Part shown: piece after piece, positions 9,001 to 15,477 of the stretch
Numbering within the stretch: position 1 is the first letter of the stretch
Layout of the letters: each line of letters begins with the position of its first letter
Source of the DNA: CAWCDJ01 sp963796485
GTDB lineage: Bacteria; Acidobacteriota; Terriglobia; Bryobacterales; Bryobacteraceae
NCBI GenBank assembly: GCA_963796485.1
Contig: CAWCLV010000001.1
Span: 496,001 to 560,000 of the forward strand
Direction: 5' to 3'
DNA: 64,000 nucleotides
Position numbers and translations under genes: made by a program
Notes under the pieces: generated by a model
Told to the model about the DNA's origin: nothing
Seen by the model: only the letters and a program-made list of their open reading frames with translations
Database searches by the model: none

Positions 9001-10689
9001 GATGCGCTGGCGGGCCAGTTCGGCCGAAGCGCGCTCCAGCGAATCCTCGAACAGACGGCCGACCGACTCGCTGGAGAGGGCATTGGAGGCGACCGCTTCC
9101 CGCGCGATCAGCCGCATCCCGTTCACCAGGTTGTCGTAAATCATGTCGAAGAGCAGGAAGTTTTCGCATTCTTCGATGGCGGCGTCGTGGAACTCGGGCT
9201 GTGATACCACGTCCAGGACCGTGAGTGCTTCGGCCGCCCCGAAGGATTCGCCCTCACCGCGCCGCAAGTGGTTCGCCAGCGCGATGAAATTGGCCTGGGC
9301 GGCGCCCTTCCACTGGTTCAGCAGATGAAACCCCGCGGAAAACAGAAGCTGGCCGGTAGCGCTACGCAGGTTCTCTCCGGGGTCGCCGAAAATCAATCGG
9401 CCGAAGCGCCCGCGGTCTTCCGCGAATTCGCCGCGCCGGCGGACGTACCCCTTCCAGGACTTGGTCAGCTCCTCGTCGTAGCGCAGTTCGAGCGGGTGCG
9501 CCAGCCAGTTCTGAAAAATCCGGTGGTATTCCTGCGCGATCCGGCGGCGCAGGTCGCCGCGCGGAATATCCGCCGCGCTCAGCCGCCCGTACTGCTCGCG
9601 GGTGGTGGAGCGGATGCGGCGGCGCAACCCGAGATAGCGGACGTGCCGGAAGGCGCAGCCGAACACGTTGGGCTGCTCGGTCGGGTTGTCGAGCAGCGAA
9701 AGCGGAGACCGCTGCAGTTTGGCCAGGGCTTCGGAAGGCTCCAGATAGCGTCGCACCGTCCGCTGGTAGTGCTCGAACATGTCGGCCATGTTCTCGGCCA
9801 CGAACCGTTCCGTAAGCCGCTCGGCGGCGCGGATCGAGCTGCCGATCGCCGCCACCAGGTTCGGGATGTTCTCGGCTTCCCCGGGGACGAAATCGACGAT
9901 CCCATCCAGAATCCCCGCGTAAAAGAGCTCGTAGCTGCTCACCCCGACGTACTTGGCGCACTCCTGCCAGGAGAGGTCGTACTTTCTCGCGATTCCGGCC
10001 ATCCCGCGCGGTTGGATGGTGTTGAAAACGCCGTCCCGCACGCAGAGGAGCACGTTCGTGGTGGCCAGCGGAATCGCCCCGCCGCTATATCCGTTGCCGA
10101 GCACGATGCCGACGGTGGGAACGTGCAGTTGGGCGAATTCCGCCACCAGGCGCGAGATGGAATGCGCCTGATTCTGGCGGTTCGCCGCCTCGCCGGCGTC
10201 GGCGCCCGGGGTGTCCATGAAAGTAACCACCGGGATCGACCGGCTGGCGAATACGCGGATAATCTCGACGGCCCTCAGGTGGTGCTCGGGCATCCAGATG
10301 CCGTTCCGCTTGCGCCGGTCGTGGGCCAGGATCCCGATCCGCCTGGTTCCGCCGGGACCGCCGAAATCGAGCAGGATTTCAGCTGCATACAGCGGCCCCA
10401 TTTCGATTTCGCGGAGGATGTCGCCGCCCAGCCGGCGCATCACCCACCTGACCCCCTGGCGTGTGGGATCCTCCGACGGGTAAACCGCGGCAGCCACGTA
10501 GTCGTCAACCGGCAGCGCCCGCAGTTCGCGCATGCGGGCCTCGACGGCTTCCCGGCCGAGGACGCCCTCGAGCGGCAGCTCGCTGCCTCGTTTTTCCGCG
10601 GGAAAGCGCGCCATCTCCGCGGCTTGCTGTTCGGCTATCAGGAAAAGGGGATCACCAGGGTACGGTTTGCGCTTCAATGGTTGCCTCAT
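6097..10689 (-). CDS. Single-chain acyl-CoA (acetyl-CoA) carboxylase: CT-alpha-like, CT-beta-like, biotin carboxylase, biotinyl domain
   Basis: 1530 residues carrying all parts of a biotin-dependent acyl-CoA carboxylase. About 50-320 is an AccA-like carboxyltransferase half (GNGYSGGAIPLA near 203, MDTPGADAGEAANR). A long, mostly helical linker follows to ~690. About 700-930 is an AccD-like half (FISSGGMQTKESAG near 786, GDCTGGAQAS). Biotin carboxylase starts near 938 (ATP-grasp loop YGGGGKG near 1105, EMNTRLQVEHPVTE near 1235). The biotinyl domain carries LLEAMKS with Lys1470. The reaction would be ATP-dependent carboxylation of acetyl-CoA or another acyl-CoA. No zinc-ribbon Cys pairs are seen before the AccD-like half. 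Substrate is uncertain. The membrane glycosyltransferase follows directly. Confidence 0.88.
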   Translation of the reverse strand: MRQPLKRKPYPGDPLFLIAEQQAAEMARFPAEKRGSELPLEGVLGREAVEARMRELRALPVDDYVAAAVYPSEDPTRQGVRWVMRRLGGDILREIEMGPLYAAEILLDFGGPGGTRRIGILAHDRRKRNGIWMPEHHLRAVEIIRVFASRSIPVVTFMDTPGADAGEAANRQNQAHSISRLVAEFAQLHVPTVGIVLGNGYSGGAIPLATTNVLLCVRDGVFNTIQPRGMAGIARKYDLSWQECAKYVGVSSYELFYAGILDGIVDFVPGEAENIPNLVAAIGSSIRAAERLTERFVAENMADMFEHYQRTVRRYLEPSEALAKLQRSPLSLLDNPTEQPNVFGCAFRHVRYLGLRRRIRSTTREQYGRLSAADIPRGDLRRRIAQEYHRIFQNWLAHPLELRYDEELTKSWKGYVRRRGEFAEDRGRFGRLIFGDPGENLRSATGQLLFSAGFHLLNQWKGAAQANFIALANHLRRGEGESFGAAEALTVLDVVSQPEFHDAAIEECENFLLFDMIYDNLVNGMRLIAREAVASNALSSESVGRLFEDSLERASAELARQRIFPDASEERQRAMKRRFIAWIGFFAKHNDRQKLLKKVEEWKKLVHPRVSEPLFAIITFYFEHLLPAYFERRASGRPFDGQIRPQNIGIRDFWNRLTEAYQDLLIQDELQRFKKRSPVTANAILERFFVDFRETDSRLMTADPARFPGFRASIEEALAKGIPPCGAITGIGRLKAGESPRPVGIVVSNLEFQAGAFDMAATEKLCRLLVECARRRLPVVAFISSGGMQTKESAGALFPMAVLNDRITRFIRETGLPVVCFGFGDCTGGAQASFVTHPLVQTYYWAGTNMPFAGQIVVPEHLPCAATLSNYLSREQGAMRGLVRHPFWEGLDEELRAIDPAIPGPREAVEDVIRRVLRLELETAEEEPAAEIGDAVRPAPFTRVLVHARGCAAEKIVRKAQENRLEVVLVQSDADMQSPAAGLLRPEIDRLVCIGGNTPGESYLNAMSIVRVAERNGAEALHPGIGFLSESAAFARVCRAHGINFIGPPAESMDLMGHKSNAIHTAMRLGIPVVPGSHGIVTQPEAAAKLASEIGYPVIIKAVYGGGGKGIAVVEQPDDFVQTFLRISAEARSAFGNGDVYLERFVGSLRHVEVQILRDGHGHTKVLGLRDCSVQRNNQKVIEESGSTALPVALEQSVFSHAAQIADAIGYTGAGTVEFIYDLSRGEVYFMEMNTRLQVEHPVTEAVAGVDIVSAQFDIAAGASIEQMEAGHNGYSMELRINAERAVRGSDGSLSFLPCPGDVNVFRFPERPGISLIRAVDQGKSVTPYYDSMIVQLIGHAATRDEVIRLLRDYLGTVEIRGISTNIPVLKHILDDPQFRGGEYDTTYLREFTRRIDSASLVAEMEAAAGETAQAIDLESLRIPGTDEYRVPAPSAGIFYRCPSPGEPEFAQAGDVVDSEHTLCLLEAMKSFRPLSLESFRSGEDRLFPAGSLFQVVRVVPENGQTVNRDDLMFVVRLASNRAKSEASGA

Positions 10690-10810
10690 GAACGAGCAAA
10701 GGGCAAGTGTAACAGAGCGATTACCGCCCCCGCTTCGCGGACCGGCAAAGGCCTGGTAATTCCATTAGGAATTGTCCGAGCCGGCCTGTGTGTGGGGACA
10801 CGTTATTACT

Positions 10811-10829
10811 AGAAATCGTACAAATTTCT
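10811..10829. promoter_or_regulatory. Inverted repeat upstream of the CRP/FNR gene, possible operator
   Basis: AGAAAT and ATTTCT form perfect 6-base arms separated by 7 bases, in a locally AT-rich stretch ~78 bases before the start of the CRP/FNR-type regulator. A 19-base dyad suits a dimeric helix-turn-helix regulator, so autoregulation is possible. The sequence is not the CRP or FNR consensus, and a site for the divergent carboxylase gene is equally possible. Confidence 0.35.
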
Positions 10830-10906
10830 GGTGACGGACGCTACGAAACAGCGCTAGACTTCATTAACAACTGAAGTAGGACTTACAAATACTGGCAGGT
10901 TTTGTT

Positions 10907-11617
10907 ATGAATCGCGCTGAAGATCGCTTCTTCTCGTTCGAGGACCCGTTGACCTACCTCCCGCGGAAACCGGTGCAGGAGTTCGCCCGTCGGCGGGTGA
11001 TCTATGATCCCAACCAACCGCCCGAGAGCCTTTATGTGGTAATTCTCGGCAGGGTGAAGGTGACCAGTATTGCGGAGGATGGTGCCCAGACGATCGGCCG
11101 GATCGTCGCGGCGGAAGGCCTTTTTGGCGAAGGATGCCTGGTCGGATCCCAGCATTCCGAATCGGCGGTGGCCCTCGACAACATTACCGTGATGTCCTGG
11201 CCGGTGGCTGACATCGAGCGGCAGATCGAGCGGGAGCCGCGCCTGGGCTTGGCTCTGACGCAGTTCCTCATCCGGGAGTGCGTAGAACTGCAGGACCGCA
11301 TTCAAAGCATGGCAATCTATAAGACGCCGGAGAGGGTCATGATCTCATTGATCCAACTCGCCGACAGCTTGGGAACTCCGATGGCGGATGGCGGTACGCG
11401 GATTGGCGCCCTCACCCACCACACGATTGCGGAGTACGTCGGGACGTCTCGCGAGATCGTCACCTTCCAACTGAACCGGCTTCGCCGGTTGGGCCTGCTG
11501 CGGTACTCGCGGAAGCACATGGATATCTACGCGGACGCCATGAAGGAGATGCTTCGCCAGCAGGGTGTGGTTCTCCCGCATGCGTCGCGCGCGCTGGTGC
11601 GGCAGGCGGCAGGGTAA
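10907..11617 (+). CDS. CRP/FNR-family transcriptional regulator
   Basis: 236 residues. An N-terminal cyclic-nucleotide-binding-type β-roll (about 20-125; VIYDPNQPPESLYVVILGRVKV, then GLFGEGCLVG), a long dimer helix (about 125-155), and a winged helix-turn-helix with the recognition part HHTIAEYVGTSREIVTFQLNRLRRLGLL. The family binds palindromic operators as a dimer. The FNR cysteines are absent, so an oxygen-sensing iron-sulfur cluster is unlikely; the effector is unknown. It stands alone, divergent from the carboxylase gene with a 217-base gap holding an inverted repeat, and is followed by a family A palindrome before the convergent glycosylase gene. Confidence 0.88.
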   Translation: MNRAEDRFFSFEDPLTYLPRKPVQEFARRRVIYDPNQPPESLYVVILGRVKVTSIAEDGAQTIGRIVAAEGLFGEGCLVGSQHSESAVALDNITVMSWPVADIERQIEREPRLGLALTQFLIRECVELQDRIQSMAIYKTPERVMISLIQLADSLGTPMADGGTRIGALTHHTIAEYVGTSREIVTFQLNRLRRLGLLRYSRKHMDIYADAMKEMLRQQGVVLPHASRALVRQAAG

Positions 11618-11626
11618 GGCTCAGTC

Positions 11627-11715
11627 GTGGGGCAGGCCTCCCGGCCAAGCCTCCCGGCCTGCCCGGTTTTGAATTGAGAACATCAAAAGCGGCCCGGCCG
11701 GGAGGCCTGCCCCAC
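11627..11715. repeat. Family A palindromic repeat, double unit
   Basis: Same architecture and central spacer as the element at 3272-3361, including GAATTGAGAACATCAAAA. Here the left unit carries an extra CGGCCAAGCCTCC step, an internal duplication that mirrors the one in the right unit at 3272-3361. It sits between the convergent ends of the CRP/FNR gene (11617) and the uracil-DNA glycosylase gene (11723) and could form a long hairpin in either transcript. Confidence 0.9.
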
Positions 11716-11722
11716 TACACTC

Positions 11723-12430
11723 TCAGTCGTAGGCGAAGTGGAGGAGCTTCTTCAGATCCTCCCACGCTTCCCGCTTGGCGCTCTGGTTGTAAGGCCGGAG
11801 AAGGTACGAGGGGTGGTACGTCACCATAACCGGTATGTCCCGCCACTTGAACCACTTGCCGCGCATTTTCGTAACTCCTTCTTTATGTCCGGTAAGTGCG
11901 CGGGCCGCGGTTCCGCCCAGGGCGCAGATGGCCTTGGGGTGGATCGTCAGGAGCTGCCGGTATAGGAACTGGCCGCAGGTTTCCATCTCCTCCGGCTCCG
12001 GGGTGCGGTTCCCCGGCGGCCGGCACTTCACGACATTGCAGATGTAAACATCCGCGCGGGTTAGCGGAATCCCTTCCTTTTTCGCCGTACCCTCGATCAT
12101 CTGGGTCAGCAACTGCCCGGCGCGTCCGATGAAGGGGATGCCCTGTTCGTCTTCATCCGCTCCCGGTCCCTCGCCGACGAACACCAGGGGGGCCCGTTCA
12201 TTCCCGACCCCGAACACTAACTGATTCCGGCCTTCGTGCAGGCGGCAGCGGCGGCAATCGCCGATGTCGTTCAGGATGCGAAGGAGAGTGTCGTTTTCGG
12301 GGGCCAGTGTAGGGAGGGGAATGCCCGCTCCCTCATGGTCGCGGCTCTGTGGGAGGGGTTGCCGGTACAGGGTCTTGATCCCCAGGTCCTGGTAAAACTC
12401 GAGATAGCGGCGGAGGGTTTCAGCGTCCAT
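11723..12430 (-). CDS. Uracil-DNA glycosylase, family 4 (iron-sulfur type)
   Basis: 235 residues. It removes uracil from DNA in base-excision repair. Signatures are the substrate motif GEGPGADEDEQG with FIGRAG (87-103), NVVKCRPPGNRTP (132-144), the C-terminal YHPSYLL, and four Cys placed for the [4Fe-4S] cluster (C59, C62, C136, C152). The start overlaps the end of coaBC by 11 bases, so it is the last gene of the long minus-strand cluster. Residues about 27-40 (PQSRDHEGAGIPLP) match a reading of the family B palindromic repeat and form a low-similarity linker before the conserved core, which suggests a repeat was absorbed into the coding sequence. Confidence 0.9.
   Translation of the reverse strand: MDAETLRRYLEFYQDLGIKTLYRQPLPQSRDHEGAGIPLPTLAPENDTLLRILNDIGDCRRCRLHEGRNQLVFGVGNERAPLVFVGEGPGADEDEQGIPFIGRAGQLLTQMIEGTAKKEGIPLTRADVYICNVVKCRPPGNRTPEPEEMETCGQFLYRQLLTIHPKAICALGGTAARALTGHKEGVTKMRGKWFKWRDIPVMVTYHPSYLLRPYNQSAKREAWEDLKKLLHFAYD
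12323..12360. repeat. Family B repeat remnant inside the uracil-DNA glycosylase gene
   Basis: CCCGCTCCCT followed by GGT, CGCGGCTCT and GGGAGGGG. This parallels the intergenic copy at 14523-14566 (CCCGCTCCCT, GGT, GGCGGCTCT, GGGGAGCGGG). It is partly decayed on its right arm and read in frame. The match was found by eye. Confidence 0.55.
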
Positions 12431-13619
12431 TGGAGGCGTGGAGGGCCAGCCGGAGTTTCAGAATCTCGTCGAAGATGCGGTCCGCCACTTCGCGCTTGGA
12501 AGCCTTGGGCAGCGGAATGGTTTCGCCGGTGGCCAGCGCCAGAATCACTTCGTTCTGGTCGGATTCGAAGCCTATATCGGGGCCGCCTACGAGGTTTCCC
12601 ACCACCATGTCGCAGTTCTTCGACTGCAGTTTGCGGCGGGCCTCCTGCTGCAGGTTCTGGGTTTCGGCGGCGAATCCTATCAGCAGGCGATCGCCTTTCT
12701 TGCGTCCCAATTCGGCGAGGATATCCGGTGTCGGGTCCAGCTCGAGCGAGATGCGGGCGGCCGTCTTTTTGACCTTCTGATCCGGAACCTTACTGAGATG
12801 AAAATCGGCGACGGCGGCGGCTTTGATCACGATGGAAGCCCGTTCCAGGTTGCCGAAAACGCGATCGCGCATCTCCACGGCCGTTCGCACCGGCAGAAGT
12901 TCCACATCGCGCGGCGGAGCGAGATGCACCGGGCCGGAGATCAGGATCACGCGGGCTCCACGGGCCGCCGCGGCTTCCGCCAGGGAGTACCCCATCTTTC
13001 CGCTTGAGCGGTTGGAGATGTACCGCACCGGGTCGAGCGGTTCCTGGGTCGGTCCGGCCGTGATCAGGATGGTTTCGGTGTCGAGATCGTGCCGCCGGCG
13101 TGCCGCGGCCGAGACGGCGGCAGCGATTTCCTCGGGGTCGGCCAGGCGGCCGGGCCCTGTCATGCCGCAAGCCAGGTAGCCGCTGCCGGGTTCGACGATG
13201 CGATGCCCGCGCAAGCGGAGCGTTTCCAGGTTGGCGCGCGTCGCCGGGTGCTGCCACATATTGACGTTCATGGCCGGCGCGATCACCACCGGGCCGGTGA
13301 AAGCCAGGTAAAGGGTGGTCAGGAAATCGTTGGCGAAACCGTGCGCCAGTTTGGCAATCAGGTCGGCCGTTGCCGGCGCGATCACCATCAGCTCGTTTTC
13401 CTGCGCTACCGAAATATGCTCGATCGCGCTCTCGATCGCGAACAGATCGGTCAGCGCCTTACGCCCGGTAAGCGCCGCGAACGTCAGGGGACGGACAAAC
13501 TCCTCCGCGGCCGCTGTCAGGACGGGCTGCACCTCATGCCCTTCCTGCATTAGCAGGCGTGCCAGTTCGGCCGCCTTGTAGGCGGCAATACCGCCTCCAA
13601 CGCCGAGGATGATTTTCAT
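12420..13619 (-). CDS. coaBC: Bifunctional phosphopantothenoylcysteine decarboxylase / phosphopantothenate-cysteine ligase
   Basis: 399 residues; two successive steps of coenzyme A synthesis. The N-terminal CoaC flavoprotein half has GVGGGIAAYKA (6-16), the catalytic His68 in AIEHISVA, PAMNVNMW (115-122) and the active Cys151 in GYLACGMTGPGRLAD. The C-terminal CoaB ligase half starts near 180 with ITAGPTQEPLDPVRYI and SNRSSGKMG, then KAAAVADF. Full length and all key residues are present. It lies 9 bases after rpoZ and overlaps the glycosylase gene, inside the conserved bacterial order yicC-gmk-rpoZ-coaBC. Confidence 0.96.
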   Translation of the reverse strand: MKIILGVGGGIAAYKAAELARLLMQEGHEVQPVLTAAAEEFVRPLTFAALTGRKALTDLFAIESAIEHISVAQENELMVIAPATADLIAKLAHGFANDFLTTLYLAFTGPVVIAPAMNVNMWQHPATRANLETLRLRGHRIVEPGSGYLACGMTGPGRLADPEEIAAAVSAAARRRHDLDTETILITAGPTQEPLDPVRYISNRSSGKMGYSLAEAAAARGARVILISGPVHLAPPRDVELLPVRTAVEMRDRVFGNLERASIVIKAAAVADFHLSKVPDQKVKKTAARISLELDPTPDILAELGRKKGDRLLIGFAAETQNLQQEARRKLQSKNCDMVVGNLVGGPDIGFESDQNEVILALATGETIPLPKASKREVADRIFDEILKLRLALHASNGR

Positions 13620-13628
13620 GACGGATTC

Positions 13629-13877
13629 TTACAGGACGGCTTCGGGCGCGGGTTCGTCGGGCGCCAGCCCGGTGAGACTGTACTTTACCAGTCCGCGCCG
13701 CACTTCTTCCATTGCGATGATGGTGGGCTTTTTGGAGGACGTCGGCAGCACCGGCCGCGCGCCGCCCTGCAACTGCCGGGCGCGCTTAGCGGCGACGATG
13801 ATGAACCTGTAGGTGCTCTGCTCCGCATCGTCGGGAATGGTGCAGTGCGCGTTGTTCCGTGGGGCTTTATCAGCCAT
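13629..13877 (-). CDS. rpoZ: DNA-directed RNA polymerase omega subunit
   Basis: 82 residues, close to normal omega length. The core STYRFIIVAAKRARQLQ (about 21-37) and the following KKPTIIAMEEVRRGLVKY match the family; omega helps assemble the β' subunit and in many bacteria forms part of a ppGpp site. It sits between gmk (15 bases upstream) and coaBC (9 bases downstream), the usual context, which supports the call despite the short length. Confidence 0.93.
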   Translation of the reverse strand: MADKAPRNNAHCTIPDDAEQSTYRFIIVAAKRARQLQGGARPVLPTSSKKPTIIAMEEVRRGLVKYSLTGLAPDEPAPEAVL

Positions 13878-13892
13878 GTTGTCGATACCTCT

Positions 13893-14507
13893 TCAAACTC
13901 GAAATGTTCCCAGAATCGGGCGGATCTGCTCTTCGATCCTGCTTCGCCTGACCCGTTCGGCGCGGACGATGGCGCTCAACGTGGAGTCGGACTCCAGCAG
14001 GTCGCGGTTGACCACGACATAATCGTAATCCGCGTAATTCCCAATCTCTTTTGCCGCTTCCTTCAGCCGCCTGGTAATCACCTCGCCCCGATCTTCACCG
14101 CGGGAACGAAGCCTTTGCTCCAGAATTTCGCGGGAGGGTGCCAGGATAAACACACTAACCCTTTCGGCCTCCGAAATGCGACATCTCAATTGTCTCGCAC
14201 CTTGGACATCGATGTCGAGTACCAGGTCTTTCCCCTGGGTCTTGGCTTCTTCCAGGATGCCTTGGTGGGTGCCGTAGTAGTTGCCGAAAACCTCCGCCCA
14301 CTCGAGAAATTCGTCGCGGGCGATCATGGCCTCGAACTCGTCCCGCGACACGAAATGGTAGTTCTGCCCGTCCACCTCCGTTCCGCGCGGCTTGCGAGTG
14401 GTGTAAGAGATAGAGAACATGAGGTCCGGGACGCTGGCGAGCAGGCGCGAAACGAGCGTGGACTTCCCGGATCCGGAAGGCGCGGAGATGATGAAGACAG
14501 TGGTCAT
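13893..14507 (-). CDS. gmk: Guanylate kinase
   Basis: 204 residues. Phosphorylates GMP to GDP with ATP. P-loop SAPSGSGKST (8-17), GMP-binding stretch SYTTRKPRGTEVDGQNYHFV, and the later FGNYYGTHQ and DIDVQGARQLR blocks are all intact. It is separated from yicC by an ~80-base gap that contains a family B palindrome, then runs into rpoZ with 15 bases between. Part of the yicC-gmk-rpoZ-coaBC group. Confidence 0.96.
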   Translation of the reverse strand: MTTVFIISAPSGSGKSTLVSRLLASVPDLMFSISYTTRKPRGTEVDGQNYHFVSRDEFEAMIARDEFLEWAEVFGNYYGTHQGILEEAKTQGKDLVLDIDVQGARQLRCRISEAERVSVFILAPSREILEQRLRSRGEDRGEVITRRLKEAAKEIGNYADYDYVVVNRDLLESDSTLSAIVRAERVRRSRIEEQIRPILGTFRV

Positions 14508-14522
14508 TGGTTGGTGGGCGGA

Positions 14523-14566
14523 AGCCCGCTCCCTGCCGGTGGCGGCTCTCGGTCGGGGAGCGGGCT
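14523..14566. repeat. Family B palindromic repeat between yicC and gmk
   Basis: Perfect 11-base inverted arms (AGCCCGCTCCC at 14523-14533 and GGGAGCGGGCT at 14556-14566) around a 22-base centre containing GGCGGCTCT. It lies in the only sizeable gap of the yicC to coaBC run. A transcript would form a stable hairpin, but there is no U-tract. Confidence 0.8.
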
Positions 14567-14586
14567 CCCGGTGTACGCGTTCATGC

Positions 14587-15477
14587 TCATTCCAGGTTCA
14601 GCGACTGCTCCCGGATCTTATCGATTTCCGATTTTGCCGAGAGGGCCAGGTCCGTAATGGTCAGCCCGAGGTCGCCCAGGCCGCCGGTCTTCGAGAGGAC
14701 CGTATTCGATTCGCGGTTCATTTCCTGGAGCAGGAAATCCAGGCGCTTGCCGACTTCCCCGCCGGCGGTCAGCATCGACTCGACGTGCTCGACGTGGGTT
14801 CGCAGGCGGACCAGTTCCTCGGCCACATCGCTGCGATCCGCCAGGAGCGCGGCTTCCTGCGCGATGCGCTGCGGCTCGATCCCGGTGCCGTGGAGCAGGT
14901 CCGAAAGCTTTTCGCGCAACCGTTTCTGAAAGGCCGGCACGGCCCCGGCCCGGATCTGCTCCATCCGCGCCACCAGCCCGCAGATGCCGCGGCAGCGCTG
15001 CCGGATCTCCTCGGCCGTAGCGGCTCCCTCGCGCTCCCGGAAGACGTTCAGTTCGGCGACCGCCGCGGCGGTGGCATCGAGCAGCGCTTTCGCCACTTCC
15101 TCCCCGGGTTCCTGCTCTTCCGCCGAGACCAGCATGCCGGGCAGCCGCAGGGCGGAATTCAAATCCGGCTCGCCGCCCATGCCGTAGAGCGCGGCGGCTT
15201 CGCGGTAGGCGTCGATGTAGGCGGCCATCAAGTCGCGGTTGACGCCGCCCGCCGCCGCCCCCGAGCGGGTCAGCGCGGCGTGCACTTGCACATGGCCGCG
15301 GGCGACACCGCTTTTGATGATCCCGCGTACGTCGTTTTCCACCGGGTCGAACTCGGTCGGCAGGTGGAAATGGAGGTCCAGTCCGCGATGATTGACACTC
15401 TTGAGACTGACCACCAGTTCGCCCTGCGGGACGGTCCTCCGCACGCGGGCGAAGCCGGTCATGCTGCGCACGTTCAC
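14587..15477 (-). CDS. YicC family protein (endoribonuclease-like)
   Basis: 296 residues, full family length. It begins with the signature MTGFARVR, followed by ELVVSLKSVNHRGLDLHFHLP, and ends in the conserved DLALSAKSEIDKIREQ(S/N)LN type tail. YicC proteins are widespread; the E. coli member is reported to be an endoribonuclease linked to degradation of small RNAs, but the role in acidobacteria is not known. The ABC exporter gene overlaps it by 4 bases, and gmk follows. Confidence 0.9.
   Translation of the reverse strand: MNVRSMTGFARVRRTVPQGELVVSLKSVNHRGLDLHFHLPTEFDPVENDVRGIIKSGVARGHVQVHAALTRSGAAAGGVNRDLMAAYIDAYREAAALYGMGGEPDLNSALRLPGMLVSAEEQEPGEEVAKALLDATAAAVAELNVFREREGAATAEEIRQRCRGICGLVARMEQIRAGAVPAFQKRLREKLSDLLHGTGIEPQRIAQEAALLADRSDVAEELVRLRTHVEHVESMLTAGGEVGKRLDFLLQEMNRESNTVLSKTGGLGDLGLTITDLALSAKSEIDKIREQSLNLE

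Noticed and set aside
10690..10906. tRNA or small RNA in the divergent gap
   Set aside because: No cloverleaf or T-loop (GGTTCGAATC-like) pattern seen; only the short dyad stands out. No tRNA was recognised anywhere in the window.
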